Assembly (NCBI GenBank): GCA_963675135.1
Contig: OY776129.1
Location: 11,356,201 to 11,420,200, forward strand
Origin: Galeopsis tetrahit
Taxonomy: Eukaryota > Streptophyta > Magnoliopsida > Lamiales > Lamiaceae
Direction of reading: 5' to 3'
DNA: 64,000 nt
Below, in pieces: positions 44,205-55,110 of this stretch. Below the pieces are notes generated by a model. The model was given only the letters and a program-made list of their open reading frames with translations, ran no database searches and was not told the origin of the DNA. How positions within the stretch are numbered: position 1 is the stretch's first letter; each line of letters starts with the position of its first letter. The translations under genes were made by a program, and so were the position numbers.

Positions 44205-45578
44205 TGTTGGGATATGAATCCTATAAACAATGTTCTAATTGATGATTATATGTTTTGATGGCCAAAAGTAATTTAGAGTTAATGATATATGTTGTTATAT
44301 GTTGTTATATGTTGTTATATGATATAAGATTACTGATCTTATTATCTGAGATTACTGATCTTATTGTAATATGAAGTCTGAATTTACTGATCTTAGTATT
44401 TTACTAATCTGATATATGAACTGTTTAAGAACTAAGCTGATGGAAATATTGTATAGACAGCTTATAGTATAGGACTTAGTTATACTCATCTGTATATAGT
44501 TCAGTTGATGTATAAGATAGGTTTTATATTTGTAAAAGTTGTATTTTATTGTATTCAGCATTGTAATAGTTAGAACAGAAGATTAGTTTGAAGTCAGAAG
44601 ACTGGAGATGACTAAGAAGACTATTTCAGAGATTGAAGATATCAAGTGAAGTTTTTAAAGAAGCTGAACAGTTTGGAAGAACTGTGCTGACTGACCAAGA
44701 GCAGTAAAACTAAGAAGAGTAGTTTACTGTGCTGAGTTAGTTTGTTTGAAGAATAAGTTTGGATAACTTATTTAAGGCGTAACTGAAGATATTGTTGAAG
44801 ATATGCTGACTTATGGATAAGTTTTAAGTTGGTTACAAACTGAAGGAAGTTACAACAAGAAACGGTTATGAGTTAGTTGAGAGTTAGTTCACAAACTGCT
44901 AACTGTCATACTATTGCCTATAAATACCGTGTGATCTTCTACTTGAAAAGACTACTGAAACTACTACTACTCAAAGTGTTTAAGAGAAAATCAAGAGGCA
45001 TTCAAGTATTCAAGCACTCACAGAGTCAAGAAGATCGTACTGAAGAGAAGCCACAGATCTGAATTGAAGAAACAAAGGCTATTATCAAGAGAAGTTTTAC
45101 TTTTCGTTTTAAGTTTGTATTGTGTAAACAAGTGTGCTAGTTACTTGTGAAATTACTAGTTGATCGAAGATATACCTGGTGGTGTAATCGATAAGATCGA
45201 AGTCTTAATCTTGGGACTCTAAACAACAAGTACTCAAGTGGATAAGAGTAATAAAACATCGCAACTGGAGTTGTGAGAGTGGATGTAGACATTTGTCGAA
45301 CCACTATAAAAATCTTGTGTTCTTTACTGTTTTGATTTGATTAACTGTTGATATATTTGTTGAGCAAGAACAGTAAGTTTTCTAAGAAAAGATTTAAAGA
45401 AAAGTTGAGTATAAAAGCTAACTGTTGAGTACTGATCTTATTCTAAGAACAGTATCATACAGAACACATTTCCGCACTTAAACTCTGATATTTTGATAGA
45501 ATTTGAAAAGTCTATTCACCCCTCCCCTCTAGACTTTTTCATAGCTTACTCAATCTTAACTCAACTTTGGGACCAACA
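44205..45578 (+). repeat. 3' LTR of copia 1
   Basis: 1374 bp, same ends as the 5' LTR; one substitution noticed (GAGCAAATC against GAGAAAATC). Confidence 0.95.
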
Positions 45579-45583
45579 TCTGC

Positions 45584-46282
45584 ATAATGATATTTGTATA
45601 TGCACATAATGTACTGCACACTTCTGCATTATTTATATGTTGATGCAACTTTAATTCTGCATTATTTATATGCTCATGCAATTTTAGTTTTTTTTTTCTG
45701 CATTGTACGATTTTCCTGCAGATATTTCTGCATAATCAAGTCAGAGATTTTTCTGGAGAAAATATCTAATTTGATTTGACGATTTTTGTGCAGATCTTCA
45801 AGTCTGACAATGAAATTGAATATCAGAGCTTTGGGAAAATGCGATATTTGTAAAAGACTTCAATATCAGAGATTTAGGGAAGAATTGAATACCATATCTT
45901 TGGGAAAGTCCTAAAATTGGGGATGTAGAATAATCATACAAAGATTTCTTCCCCAAAATTCTGCAAATCATTGACCGGAGCTGTTGAGAGTAATTTTGGA
46001 AGGTGTTAATTAATTAGCGTAATTCACGGAGTTGATAGACATTGATTTAAATATCAAACATTTATTGACTTTCTCTATATAAATTCCGAAAATTAAATAG
46101 TAAGGGCATGATGGTACATTTATGTTACATTTTGTCCTTAATTTGAAACTATTTGAAATCAGGTCTTTATTTAAAAAAACACTAGGTGAAAAGATTTTTT
46201 ATGTGAAATCCCCAGTAAATTTGCCTCTTCACTGTAAATTTGACCTACAAAAGAGGCCGACATTACTACCTGTCAAAAGCCC
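45584..46282. other. Right flank of copia 1, no gene
   Basis: CTGCATTATTTATATG-type words recur near the start (45625-45700). No gene recognised. Confidence 0.45.
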
Positions 46283-46291
46283 AAAAGAAAT

Positions 46292-47306
46292 GGGCGCGGT
46301 TATACACACAGTCATATTGAGTACACCCATGGGCCGAGTACACACCACAGATGAGGACACCCACGTTGGAAATGTCTACACTACCCTTATTCTTTCCATT
46401 AAATCTAATTTGAGGTACACCCGCAATCACACGTCTCTCCAACCCAAAATTTCTTCAGCCCTCTCCAATCTCCTCTCCATCGCCTCCGCCTCTGCATTTA
46501 ACCGCTGTCGCTGCCTCTGCCTCTGCATCTAGCCGTCGCCGCCTCCCTCAAGTCTACCGTCGCCGTGCGCACCCCTCCCCGTCATGCGCGTCCGTCCCCG
46601 CCTCTCTTGAGACTCGACGCCGCCGTGCGCACCCCTTCCCGCCGCCGCTCGCGTCCGTTTCTCCCCCACCATTGCCGCCCGCGTCTGCCCCTCCCCGCCC
46701 TCATCCGCCCCTCCCCCTCCTTCGTCGCCCGCATCCGCCATTTCCCTCCCCTTCGCCGCGGCTATTCCTGCCTCTCCCCTCCGTCGCGGCCATTCGAACT
46801 CCCTCCTCCCTTCCAACGGCCGCCGCCTCCTACCTCCTCTCTCCATGAAAGTCGTTGCCCACCCCCTCCTATGCTGTCACCGCCGTCGTTGAAGGTAAGT
46901 ACATTTTTACAGATCTACAAAAATTAAAATTAGTGTTTTGAAATTTGGAAAAATAAATTTGAATTTTTTGTATTAGGGTTTTTAGTTTTTCCGAATGTAT
47001 AAGGGTTTTTTTTAATCTTTTTCGAATTTTTTTGGCAAATTCCATTTCTTTTTCCGAAATTTTTCCCAAAATATGGTGTTCGATTTTTTTTTTCGGACAT
47101 TTATTATGTGTTCATTTATTTTTTTCGAACATTGATCATGTGTTCATTTATTTTTTTGAACATTAGTTATCAAAATTATGTGGTCTTTGCTTTTTTTTAA
47201 AAAAAAATTTACACAAAGGATATATGAGACATTTCACATACACATTGTGATGAAAAATATATTTGATGAGTCTACTCAATAGTCCGGTGTGTGTATAACC
47301 GTGCCC
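46292..47306. mobile_element. Mutator-like element, family B copy 1
   Basis: 1015 bp. Ends GGGCGCGGTTATACACACA and its inverse (TGTGTGTATAACCGTGCCC), perfect 9-bp target duplication AAAAGAAAT (46283-46291, 47307-47315). Interior from the left: ACACCCAC-type words, a pyrimidine- and CpG-rich block 46440-46890 on the plus strand, then GAAGGTAAGTAC (donor-like, about 46890), then AT-rich DNA with a 34-bp direct repeat (GTGTTCATTTATTTTTTT-type) near 47100-47165. No transposase. Confidence 0.85.
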
Positions 47307-47392
47307 AAAAGAAATAACCCACCCCATAAAAAAGTTGGGCTGGCCCAATAAAACAAAAGTTTCAACTCCTTAAAAAATTGGTCTTATTTAAA

Positions 47393-48346
47393 GGGCACGG
47401 CTAAATGCACCCGGATTTTCTATGAGTACGCTCCCCAAATATTTTTTTAATCTTTCAGAACATGTGAAATATCCCATATACCCCTAGGGTAAAATTTATG
47501 AAAAAACGAAGATGAGTACACCCACCCGTTCTATTTCACAAAATTATCTCCACCACCAAACTCCAAAATTGCAACAAAAATAAATCCAAAACACCAACTG
47601 TTCGAAATTTTTTCCAAAACAAACATTTTCGAATTTTTTTCCAAAACAAACTCATATTGTCCGAAAATAATTCATGAACAACATACAATTATCCGAAAAA
47701 AATCAATGAACAAACACAAATTCCAGTTTTTGACTCGTAAAAACCCTAACACACTTGAATCTGTAAAATTTCTAAAAACCCTAACATAAAAAAATTCTTT
47801 TAAAAAATTGCTTTTAATCTGTAAAAACCTAAAACCAAAAACTTACCGGAATCGCGGCGGACGCGCGAGGGATGGGGAGGGGAGGGGTTGCGGTCGCGAA
47901 CGACCGCAAAGGGGAAGGGGCGGCCGCTGTGGGGGCGGCGTTGTGGCTGACGCGTCGATGTGGGGAGGTGGGCGGCGCTATGCCGCCGTTGAAGATCTTC
48001 TTCTTTACGCAGCGGCGGCGGCCTTCTTCACGAAGCGGCGTGGTCGGCCTTCTTCAAGCAACGGAGACGGCGGCGTCGCGACGACGGCCGCTTGGGGGAA
48101 TGAGGAGGTGGGTCGCGACCGCTTGAGAGTGGGAGGAAGGGAGGAGGGGCTAGGCGACGGCGTGGTGGGGGAGGTGTAAAAATGGAGGTGGGTGTCTGAA
48201 TATGAGAAGAAGAGAGAATGAAGGAGTTAGGGTTTTAATTGAGAGAAGGTAATTTTGGGATTTCCCGGTGGGTGTCCTCATCCATTTTGTGTGTCCTCAT
48301 CGCGTGGGTGTCCTCATAGGATCTGTGTGTGCCATTAGCCGCGCCC
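47393..48346. mobile_element. Mutator-like element, family B copy 2
   Basis: 954 bp. Ends GGGCACGGCTAA and TTAGCCGCGCCC, 8-bp target duplication TATTTAAA (47385-47392, 48347-48354). Same internal plan as copy 1 but opposite orientation: a CpG-rich exon-like block (about 47850-48178) whose minus strand ends CCGGTAAGTTTTTGG near 47845. TGAGGACACCCAC-type words recur near the right end. Confidence 0.82.
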
Positions 48347-48354
48347 TATTTAAA

Positions 48355-49049
48355 TAGCAATATGTTGTGCTAAATGAATAAAATTTGAAGGACTTATTTT
48401 CAAATTAAACGAAAATTAAAAGGGTGGCACACTCTTGTTTCTATGTAATATTTGAATTAATATTATATAATATGTGAGCTAATATTATACTACTGTATTT
48501 GAACTAATAATATTATATATATATATATATATAATAACAGAATAGTGCTTCCTTGATAAGTTCCCGCCTAAAATGTTGTAATAGTAAAATACGAGTATTG
48601 TTTTTGTGGGACCCACAAACAAAATATCATCTTTTAAAATTCATTTTCTCTCTCCTCTCTCTATGCCAGTGAATTTGTTTTCTTTGAATTTCTTCATTAT
48701 TTTCTATTAGCAATATAATAATACGGAGTATATAATAATATTGTATCATTCATATCTATCTTTTTATTATATTTGATCAAATCTTCATGTCTATTTTATA
48801 GATAGGCTTCTTTTATCTATAAATATAACTATTGTAAAATATTATTACTTATTAAATATTATATAAAATTGATATTTATTAATTATCCTCAATTAATTAT
48901 TTTTGGTAAATTTTAATTTTATCCAATATTATTGTTACGTTTATTTTTTAAATAAAATATTAAAATTGATGGTCCTAAAAAAAAATTCTTACACTATTGT
49001 ATATATACAAAAAAAATCATTGTTTATATAAGTTTATTAATTTATAAGT
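48355..49049. other. AT-rich stretch, no gene
   Basis: Contains TTTGAACTAATATTATA words related to the minisatellite at 60999-61210 and a TA run near 48512-48531. Confidence 0.45.
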
Positions 49050-49075
49050 CGTGCAACGCACGGGAGAAATACTAA
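49050..49075 (+). mobile_element. Helitron 3' terminus
   Basis: GC-rich hairpin CGTGCAACGCACG followed by GGAGAAATACTAA and then T: the hairpin-plus-CTRR end of a plus-strand Helitron. The 5' end was not located, so the extent is unknown. Confidence 0.5.
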
Positions 49076-49218
49076 TTTTACTAATATTATAGGAGTATTA
49101 TATTTGTCATAACTTGTGGGTAACATTAACACATTTAAAAAATTGAATCAAGTGGTACTACATGTAACTGGTACACACAAGTATTTGCCAAATAAAAAAT
49201 TGAACAAAGGCATGATAG

Positions 49219-49435
49219 AATGCTCCATTTGGATGGAGGATTTTAAATTCACCATCCAAATCCACTCCACTTATTTGGATAGTAAATGAATTTCAAATAC
49301 TTAGATTTTTGCTCACACAATTTTTAGTTAAAATTGAGAGAATTTTAAATTCTCACTAAAACCAATCCATCTATTGTTAAATCTTTTCATTTGAAATACC
49401 TCTTCAAATCAAATCCCCCACATCCAAACACAAAT
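49219..49435. mobile_element. Possible MITE
   Basis: Ends AATGCTCCATTTGGATGG and CCACATCCAAACACAAAT are imperfect inverted repeats with TAG on both sides. Superfamily unclear; Harbinger-like by end wording. Confidence 0.4.
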
Positions 49436-50439
49436 TAGTAATTTTGACAGTAAAAAAAACTTGACAATTACTTATGTGTAACTGGATCCAATTTTCTATT
49501 TATCCTCCTTTTTTTAATAAGTCCACACTCCATTCTTTTAGGTACTTATGTGTACAAGCTACATACATGTAACTAAATCCAATTTTTTACATGGGTTATT
49601 AGTTATTTACCCTATTTTTTATTAATTTCACCCCCAATTTTTTAAAAGAAAAATACATGTAAAAAAACTATATTACAATTTTATCAATTAAATTAAAATA
49701 CAACTCATTAAAATTATAATTATACACCGACTATCGAGTCACCAATGAATCACCACGAAGTCAAATATTATTCTATTTTTTTAACTTTCAAAAAATAAAT
49801 ATAAAAAAATAACGAATATAAAATAAATTGAAAAAAAATATGAAACTCAAAAATAAAATTATGAAATAAAAATTTCAGATTTTTTTTTAAATGACCAAAA
49901 TTTTGGAAAAAAGTACAAAAAAATCAAAAAAAAAAATAAATTAAAAAATTCAATTTTTTTTTCTAATTTGGGTATAAATGTATGAATATAACATGCTCAC
50001 TGGTTTGTTACAAGTTTTTTAAAGTTGTAGATTATTTTTTAAGACTAATTAATAACATAATCTAATTGAAAAATAAAATTTATATTTAGAAACTTAAATG
50101 AGTGGAGAATTGGGGAAGAAACCAGCATAATATTGCATCATCTTTATTATTTTCTTTGTGGTCATCACCGTGTTGATGCATTCATATGTTTATTGAGTGT
50201 GATCGAATCTTAATTGAATTGTGTGTTCAGTGTGATTCATTCTCACTTTTGTTCTTCTTACTAGTCAATTAATATCAATCTTTAAATATTGATGTATTAA
50301 TTTGCATGGCATGCCTGGAATTATGAATGTGTTAAGTTATGTATTTTTTGTTAAATATAATATTAGTTTAAATACGATATAGTATTAGTACGCCTATGGT
50401 ATATTACTAGTTAATATATGGTATAGTACTAGAGATTAA
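49436..50439. other. AT-rich stretch, no gene
   Basis: Contains GTAACT(G/A)(G/A)ATCCAATTTT twice (about 49479 and 49569). The inverse of this occurs near 61930 on the other side of copia 2. Confidence 0.45.
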
Positions 50440-50953
50440 TGTGGATATTTAGTGTTTAAGTAAAAGTAGAATAATGATGTACTAAATGTTGTGACAAATT
50501 GTACAACACTGACTCTAACAGAATATCAGAAATTAAGATATACAGCGGAAGACTTGAAACACTAAAAACAAACAAGACACAATGGAAATATTTTTCACAT
50601 AAATTTTATAAATAAAAATCTATGTGAGCCTTACGGCGAAATATCAATACTTATCTTCAAGTACAAATGTTGTGTGAAATGTTACAACAATAACCTTCAC
50701 AACTAAAACTACAAACGAGGCAGGCGCCCAGTTTTGAAAACGAACTAAGTGTATAAGAAATTACACACTGTCGAAATGCTAGTCTATCTATAATTACACT
50801 CTCGATAGATAAGAAAAGCACACAGCCATACGGGTGGGATACTTCGTATGATCTAAAAGGTAAAACTACTGGCCACAATTCCTAACAGGGATGAACGCTC
50901 GGTCTATGAGATTGATCGAATAGAATACACTCAATTATGAAGCTTTCATTCGG

Positions 50954-50961
50954 TATTTATA
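50954..50961 (-). promoter_or_regulatory. TATA box in copia 2 LTR
   Basis: Minus-strand TATAAATA; the same motif is at 60660-60667 in the 5' LTR. Confidence 0.6.
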
Positions 50962-51112
50962 GAAGTGAGGTGCGAATTCTAGAGTCTTCAACATTGAGGT
51001 CCTATTTTTTAGGATCTCAACTTCCATGATCTTTCTATATCCTTCTTGCACGTTCCAGGTCATTCTAAGATGCTTCCAACCTCTTCTAGCTCTTCTAGGA
51101 CGTTCTCCAATA

Positions 51113-51156
51113 TTCTGGAATCTTCCAGGTTCCAGATCCTTGTAGAAGCTTCTAGA
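51113..51156 (-). promoter_or_regulatory. Heat-shock-element-like cluster in copia 2 LTR
   Basis: TTCTGGAATCTTC (51113-51125) is a perfect alternating TTCnnGAAnnTTC trimer and GAAGCTTCTAGA (51145-51156) a near trimer, 150-200 bp upstream of the LTR TATA box on the minus strand. In the 5' LTR the second motif is intact (60851-60862) and the first has one change (TTTTGGAATCTTC). Confidence 0.55.
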
Positions 51157-51292
51157 CTCTGCCAGAAATGTTGTAACATTTAGCTCAACATTTAATGCAA
51201 CATTTCAGAAAGGACTTAGAAAAAAATTTCGGAAGGTCAAATTAAGATGTTGTTGAGAATGTTGATACATTTAAGAATTCACAACATCTACA

Positions 51293-51306
51293 ATTTCCCC
51301 CAATTT
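51293..51306 (-). promoter_or_regulatory. Polypurine tract of copia 2
   Basis: Minus-strand AAATTGGGGGAAAT abutting the LTR start TGTAGATGTTG. Confidence 0.85.
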
Positions 51307-52140
51307 GACCTTTCGACTACAACACACCTGATGCACATATATTTCTATACATACTCAGTATTATGTACTTAGTTGAGGTTGACATCATTGCTAAGCACTA
51401 GTCAAGACAATACCTGTTGTAATCGTTGGATCAAATCAAATGAAGATCAAGGATAATCTTACAATGATTCGTGCCATAAGATCAAGATAATTTTATCCAA
51501 AACAGAACAAGTATAAACAATACACTTATTCACAACATAAGTAACTTTACTGAAATCCTAAGTTAAGTTTTGGAAGAACCACTTAAGATTTAAGTAAGAC
51601 ACAAAAAAAAAAAAAACAAAATCAAAGCAAACAAACAAACGGAATAGCTAAAGTATCAGAGCAAAAGCATAACAACTATGAAAAAAAAAAACTAAGACTA
51701 AACAACCTGCAGTAGACACATGATAACCTGTAAACAGTCTAAGCAAAAGCAGTAAACAATATCATCAAGTGGAACCATAATTAAGCAAGTTGTAAAACAA
51801 TAAACACCCTATCATCTAGAAAATAAATAACAAGTGTATCAGAATTTCAGAATTCAAACATAAACATTAATTACAGAGATTGAAACTGAATAAATGGCAT
51901 ATATTGTTGTGGTAACAGCTGCAGCATCAGATTCCTGCACAATAGCCATTATGAATTCAGATCTCCCCCTGTCTAGCAGCTTCCTCAATGGAGATCACCA
52001 TACAAGGCCTCCATGTCAGCATCATCATCATCTCCTTCATCAACAAAGTAGGTAAATGCAAGGTGTGCAACTACATCAGTCACTGCAGCATCTCCAGCAT
52101 CAGGTCCATCACCAGCAGCTGGAACTCCCTCACCAGTCAT
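51307..52140 (-). other. 3' untranslated region of copia 2
   Basis: Non-coding, with A runs near 51601 and 51681; a second GGGGGA purine word near 51965 on the minus strand. Confidence 0.55.
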
Positions 52141-54101
52141 CTATACCACATTGGAGTTCGATGGTGGTGGTACTCCCCCTATTGTAGGTGAAAGCATATT
52201 GGTCCACCTGTCCTTCAGGAACTGGAGCTCTTCAATTGTTTCCTGCAAGTGTTGGAGCTGAAGTTTGATGAATTCCTGTGAAATACAGACATTACCAGCA
52301 ATGTTGATACGAATGTTCTCAAAATTTGGGGGTGCATTTCTCTGTCTTGATCTGGAAGGGCCTGGTTGTGCAGAAGTAGAGGGTCTGGAAGATCTTTGTG
52401 GACTATCAGTACTTGGAGCAACTAAGGGCAGATCAATCACTCTGTCCCCAATCAATAAGGCATGAGCAATAGCAAGTAGTGGCACTCTCCCCCTCAAACA
52501 TCAATATTCTTAGCAGTGAAGCCATGGTGCTTCAAATAGTTTGAAATCAAGACTGTAGGGCAGATTTCCTTTCCTAGTAAACTTCCTCATATGGTGAAAG
52601 ATGGTATGACCTAGATTGAACTTCTTATGTATGGAAATCCTATACATAAGAATGGCTTGATCTCTGGTAATCTTAGTGGTGTTGGTAGTGGGGATCCAAT
52701 TGTAAATAATCAACTTATACAGAACAGAATGTAAGGAGGTTAAGTGTCTAGCCAACATTTTCCTAGCCCACTTAGTCTTTCTACCCCCTGTGATTGCAGT
52801 AATCACAACATCCATATCTGAATCATCATCCTCATCAACATTAGGAGTGTGCAAGAACTCATTAATAAGTTCAGGAGTGAATGACACATCCCTCCCCCAA
52901 AAATTAACAGTACCATAAGATCTAGAACTTCTCCTACCAGTGCTTTTCTTCATACAAGCATAGAACTCATAGGACCAATTAGTCAGAAAAGCTTCACCAA
53001 ATGTAACAGCATTCAACAAATTTCTATCCTCAAAAAATTTAACCATTCCCTTACTATCAAAATCAGACACATTAATTCTTTTCTCAATCAACAGCTTCCT
53101 CTTAGAATAAATTTCTAACATTTTCTCAACATAGTTAGAGGGATCAGAGATACCTTCACTTTCTTCCTCAGAAGGTAGTTCCTCATCAGGATCAGAATCT
53201 CCATCATGTTCAGAGGAGCTTTTGGATGAGCTCTTTGCCTCAGAAGATGAGTCTCCACTTCCACCATCATCAGGTTCTGGAGTGGACTCCTTTGCAGCAG
53301 CAAATGACTCAGCATTCTTCTTAAGAGATTATTGCATATCTCTTAGGCAAACATTGAAGTCAGAATCAGAGTCTGATTCAGCAGGTTCTTCTTCAGGGAT
53401 CATCTTGGCCTTCCCTTTCCCTTTGGGTTCAGCAGCAACCTTTTTCTTCTTTGTTTTCTCACAACAACAACAACAGGTTCAGTTTCCTCCTCAGATTCAG
53501 TGAACATTTAAATGGGTTCAGTAGCATCATGTCCATCTTTCTTCTTTTTCCTCATGGATTCAGAGTAATCCACTCGGGTAAAGACACGGTTTGACCTCCT
53601 CCTTTAAATAGAGCTTCTTCTTTTTTTCCCTTTCTGCACCTGTTTCTTAAGAGGGATAGGGGCAGACTCATCAGAGGGTGGGAGAGAGAGGAGTTTGTAC
53701 CATTATCAGAAGCTTCGGCATCCTCCATTTCGACATCCTCAGAATCGGATGCATCAACAATAGCTTCTCTTTCAACAACGGTTTCCACATTCCTCCGGTG
53801 CTGTAGGTTCAGTAGGGTTCGATGAATTGGGGGTTTTTGCAGCACCAGCCATTTGAGCAGTTTGTTCGGCCAAATAGCTCGAGATATCCACAGTGATATC
53901 TCCGAACGTCATCACAGGTAGATGACCAGTAGCCCGAAGAGTATTGGATACCTCTTCAACAGCCCTAGTGAACTGTTCAACGGTTGAGTCTTGTGGGATG
54001 TGGGTAGTTGGTGGAGTAGTTTGTGGAACAAGAGCGGTTGTTGATGGGGTTGTAGAGACATTGGTGTCGGCATTTGAGGAATTTGACTGTTGCGAGGTCA
54101 T
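52141..54101 (-). pseudogene. Copia 2 third ORF, broken
   Basis: Counterpart of the copia 1 third ORF. The start region MTSQQSNSS.. (ATG 54101) is Ser/Thr-rich and open to 53772. The homologous acidic continuation (DASDSEDVEMEDAE) is in a different frame (53552-53845), so there is a frameshift near 53800. A stop lies near 53326, then an open part holds the plant transposon-protein domain (53121-52513: FGEAFLTNW, GTVNFWGRDVSFTPELINEF). TAA at 52510-52512 and TGA at 52504-52506 break it, then the same frame continues to 52141 with a coiled-coil-like tail. Function unknown. Confidence 0.78.
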
Positions 54102-55110
54102 TGAAGCAAGAAGATCCAGAGAGTTTTGGGCAATTTGATCGGAAGATTCAGAAGCAGGGTGTGAGTGAGTGAGATTGACGGTGGTTTCCAGCCATTAAGA
54201 AAGGGCGGTTGAATTTTCAAGGCAAGGTGGGAGAGTGTATACAACAATTTGGGAAATACACGGCCAAAAAGAGTTTCTGCAAATAGTGTACTAAACAAAG
54301 CTCGACAAAAACAATTAGCAACATAAATCACAGTTAATTGAGTTTTATAGAGAGAATGTGTGTAGTTGGAGGTTAACACGATTAATTCCAAAAATAATTT
54401 GATAGTGCTCCACATTTTTAGCCACAACCTAGATCATGGTTAATTAGTGGAAAAAATCAATTTTATTAATTAATTAAGTAATTAAGAAGTTTCTAGAATT
54501 TTTACTTAGTCCAAGCATAATCTGAAAAAAAAAAAAAAACGTGGGTCAGTATATAATTTAAATAAACAAAATAAATCTCAGTAAATAATTAAATAATTAC
54601 AACTTATAAAAATAAATTTGAATCAGGCAATGTTGTGCTCAAAACTGTTACAAACACCTCAACACGGTTTTTACATGAATTTGCTTCATTTGTGTTGCAC
54701 CATATTTTTTCTTTTTGTGTTACAGTGTCTAATTTGTATTGATCCATTGTTCCTGTAGAGTACATCGTAGTAGCGAACTCCGTGCCCCATACTTACTTAA
54801 TGGATTACAAATATGTTGATGTTTTTACCAAATATCACCTTTTGAAAAGAAGGCATCGTAGTAGTGAACTCCGTGCTCCATAGTTACTCAGTGATTTGGT
54901 ACATCTTTTAGTATGCTAATAACATTCTATTTTTATGCATTTGAGAGGTGTAAGACGTTTATTTTTGCACTCCAAGGTTCTTAGATTCGTAGATATTTTA
55001 CAAAGGAATTATTTAACTAAGTAAGAAATAAATTCAACTTATAAAATTTATACAACCCATGATGTTGTCCCAAATGCTGACGCATTTGTGACAACATCCA
55101 TCCGAATTTT
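54102..55110 (-). other. Spacer between pol and third ORF of copia 2
   Basis: Non-coding. A 35-bp direct repeat CATCGTAGTAG(C/T)GAACTC.. lies at 54763-54797 and 54854-54888. Confidence 0.6.
54763..54888. repeat. 35-bp direct repeat pair
   Basis: CATCGTAGTAGCGAACTCCG.. at 54763 and CATCGTAGTAGTGAACTCCG.. at 54854, three or so differences over 35 bases. Confidence 0.8.

Larger units (their letters stand above)
32237..45578 (+). mobile_element. Complete SIRE-type Ty1/copia retrotransposon (copia 1)
   Basis: 13,342 bp, plus strand, target duplication TCTGC (32232-32236, 45579-45583). Two 1374-bp LTRs, initiator-Met primer-binding site, gag, pol in the order PR-IN-RT-RH (copia order), a ~1.2-kb spacer, a third ORF, polypurine tract. 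Great length, large gag and an ORF after pol are typical of the SIRE/Maximus lineage. I saw one base difference between the LTRs (C at about 33019 against A at about 44987), so insertion is very recent. Confidence 0.95.
50440..51292 (-). repeat. 3' LTR of copia 2
   Basis: 853 bp, plus-strand ends TGTGGATATTTAG and CAACATCTACA. Minus-strand TATA box at 50954-50961. Confidence 0.9.

Noticed and set aside
46565..46927. Pro/Arg-rich open frame in the Mutator-like element
   Set aside because: Low-complexity translation of a CpG- and C-rich block; no protein family, no consistent frame in sister copies.
47808..48179. Gly/Arg-rich open frames
   Set aside because: Antisense of the exon-like block in family B copy 2; compositional.
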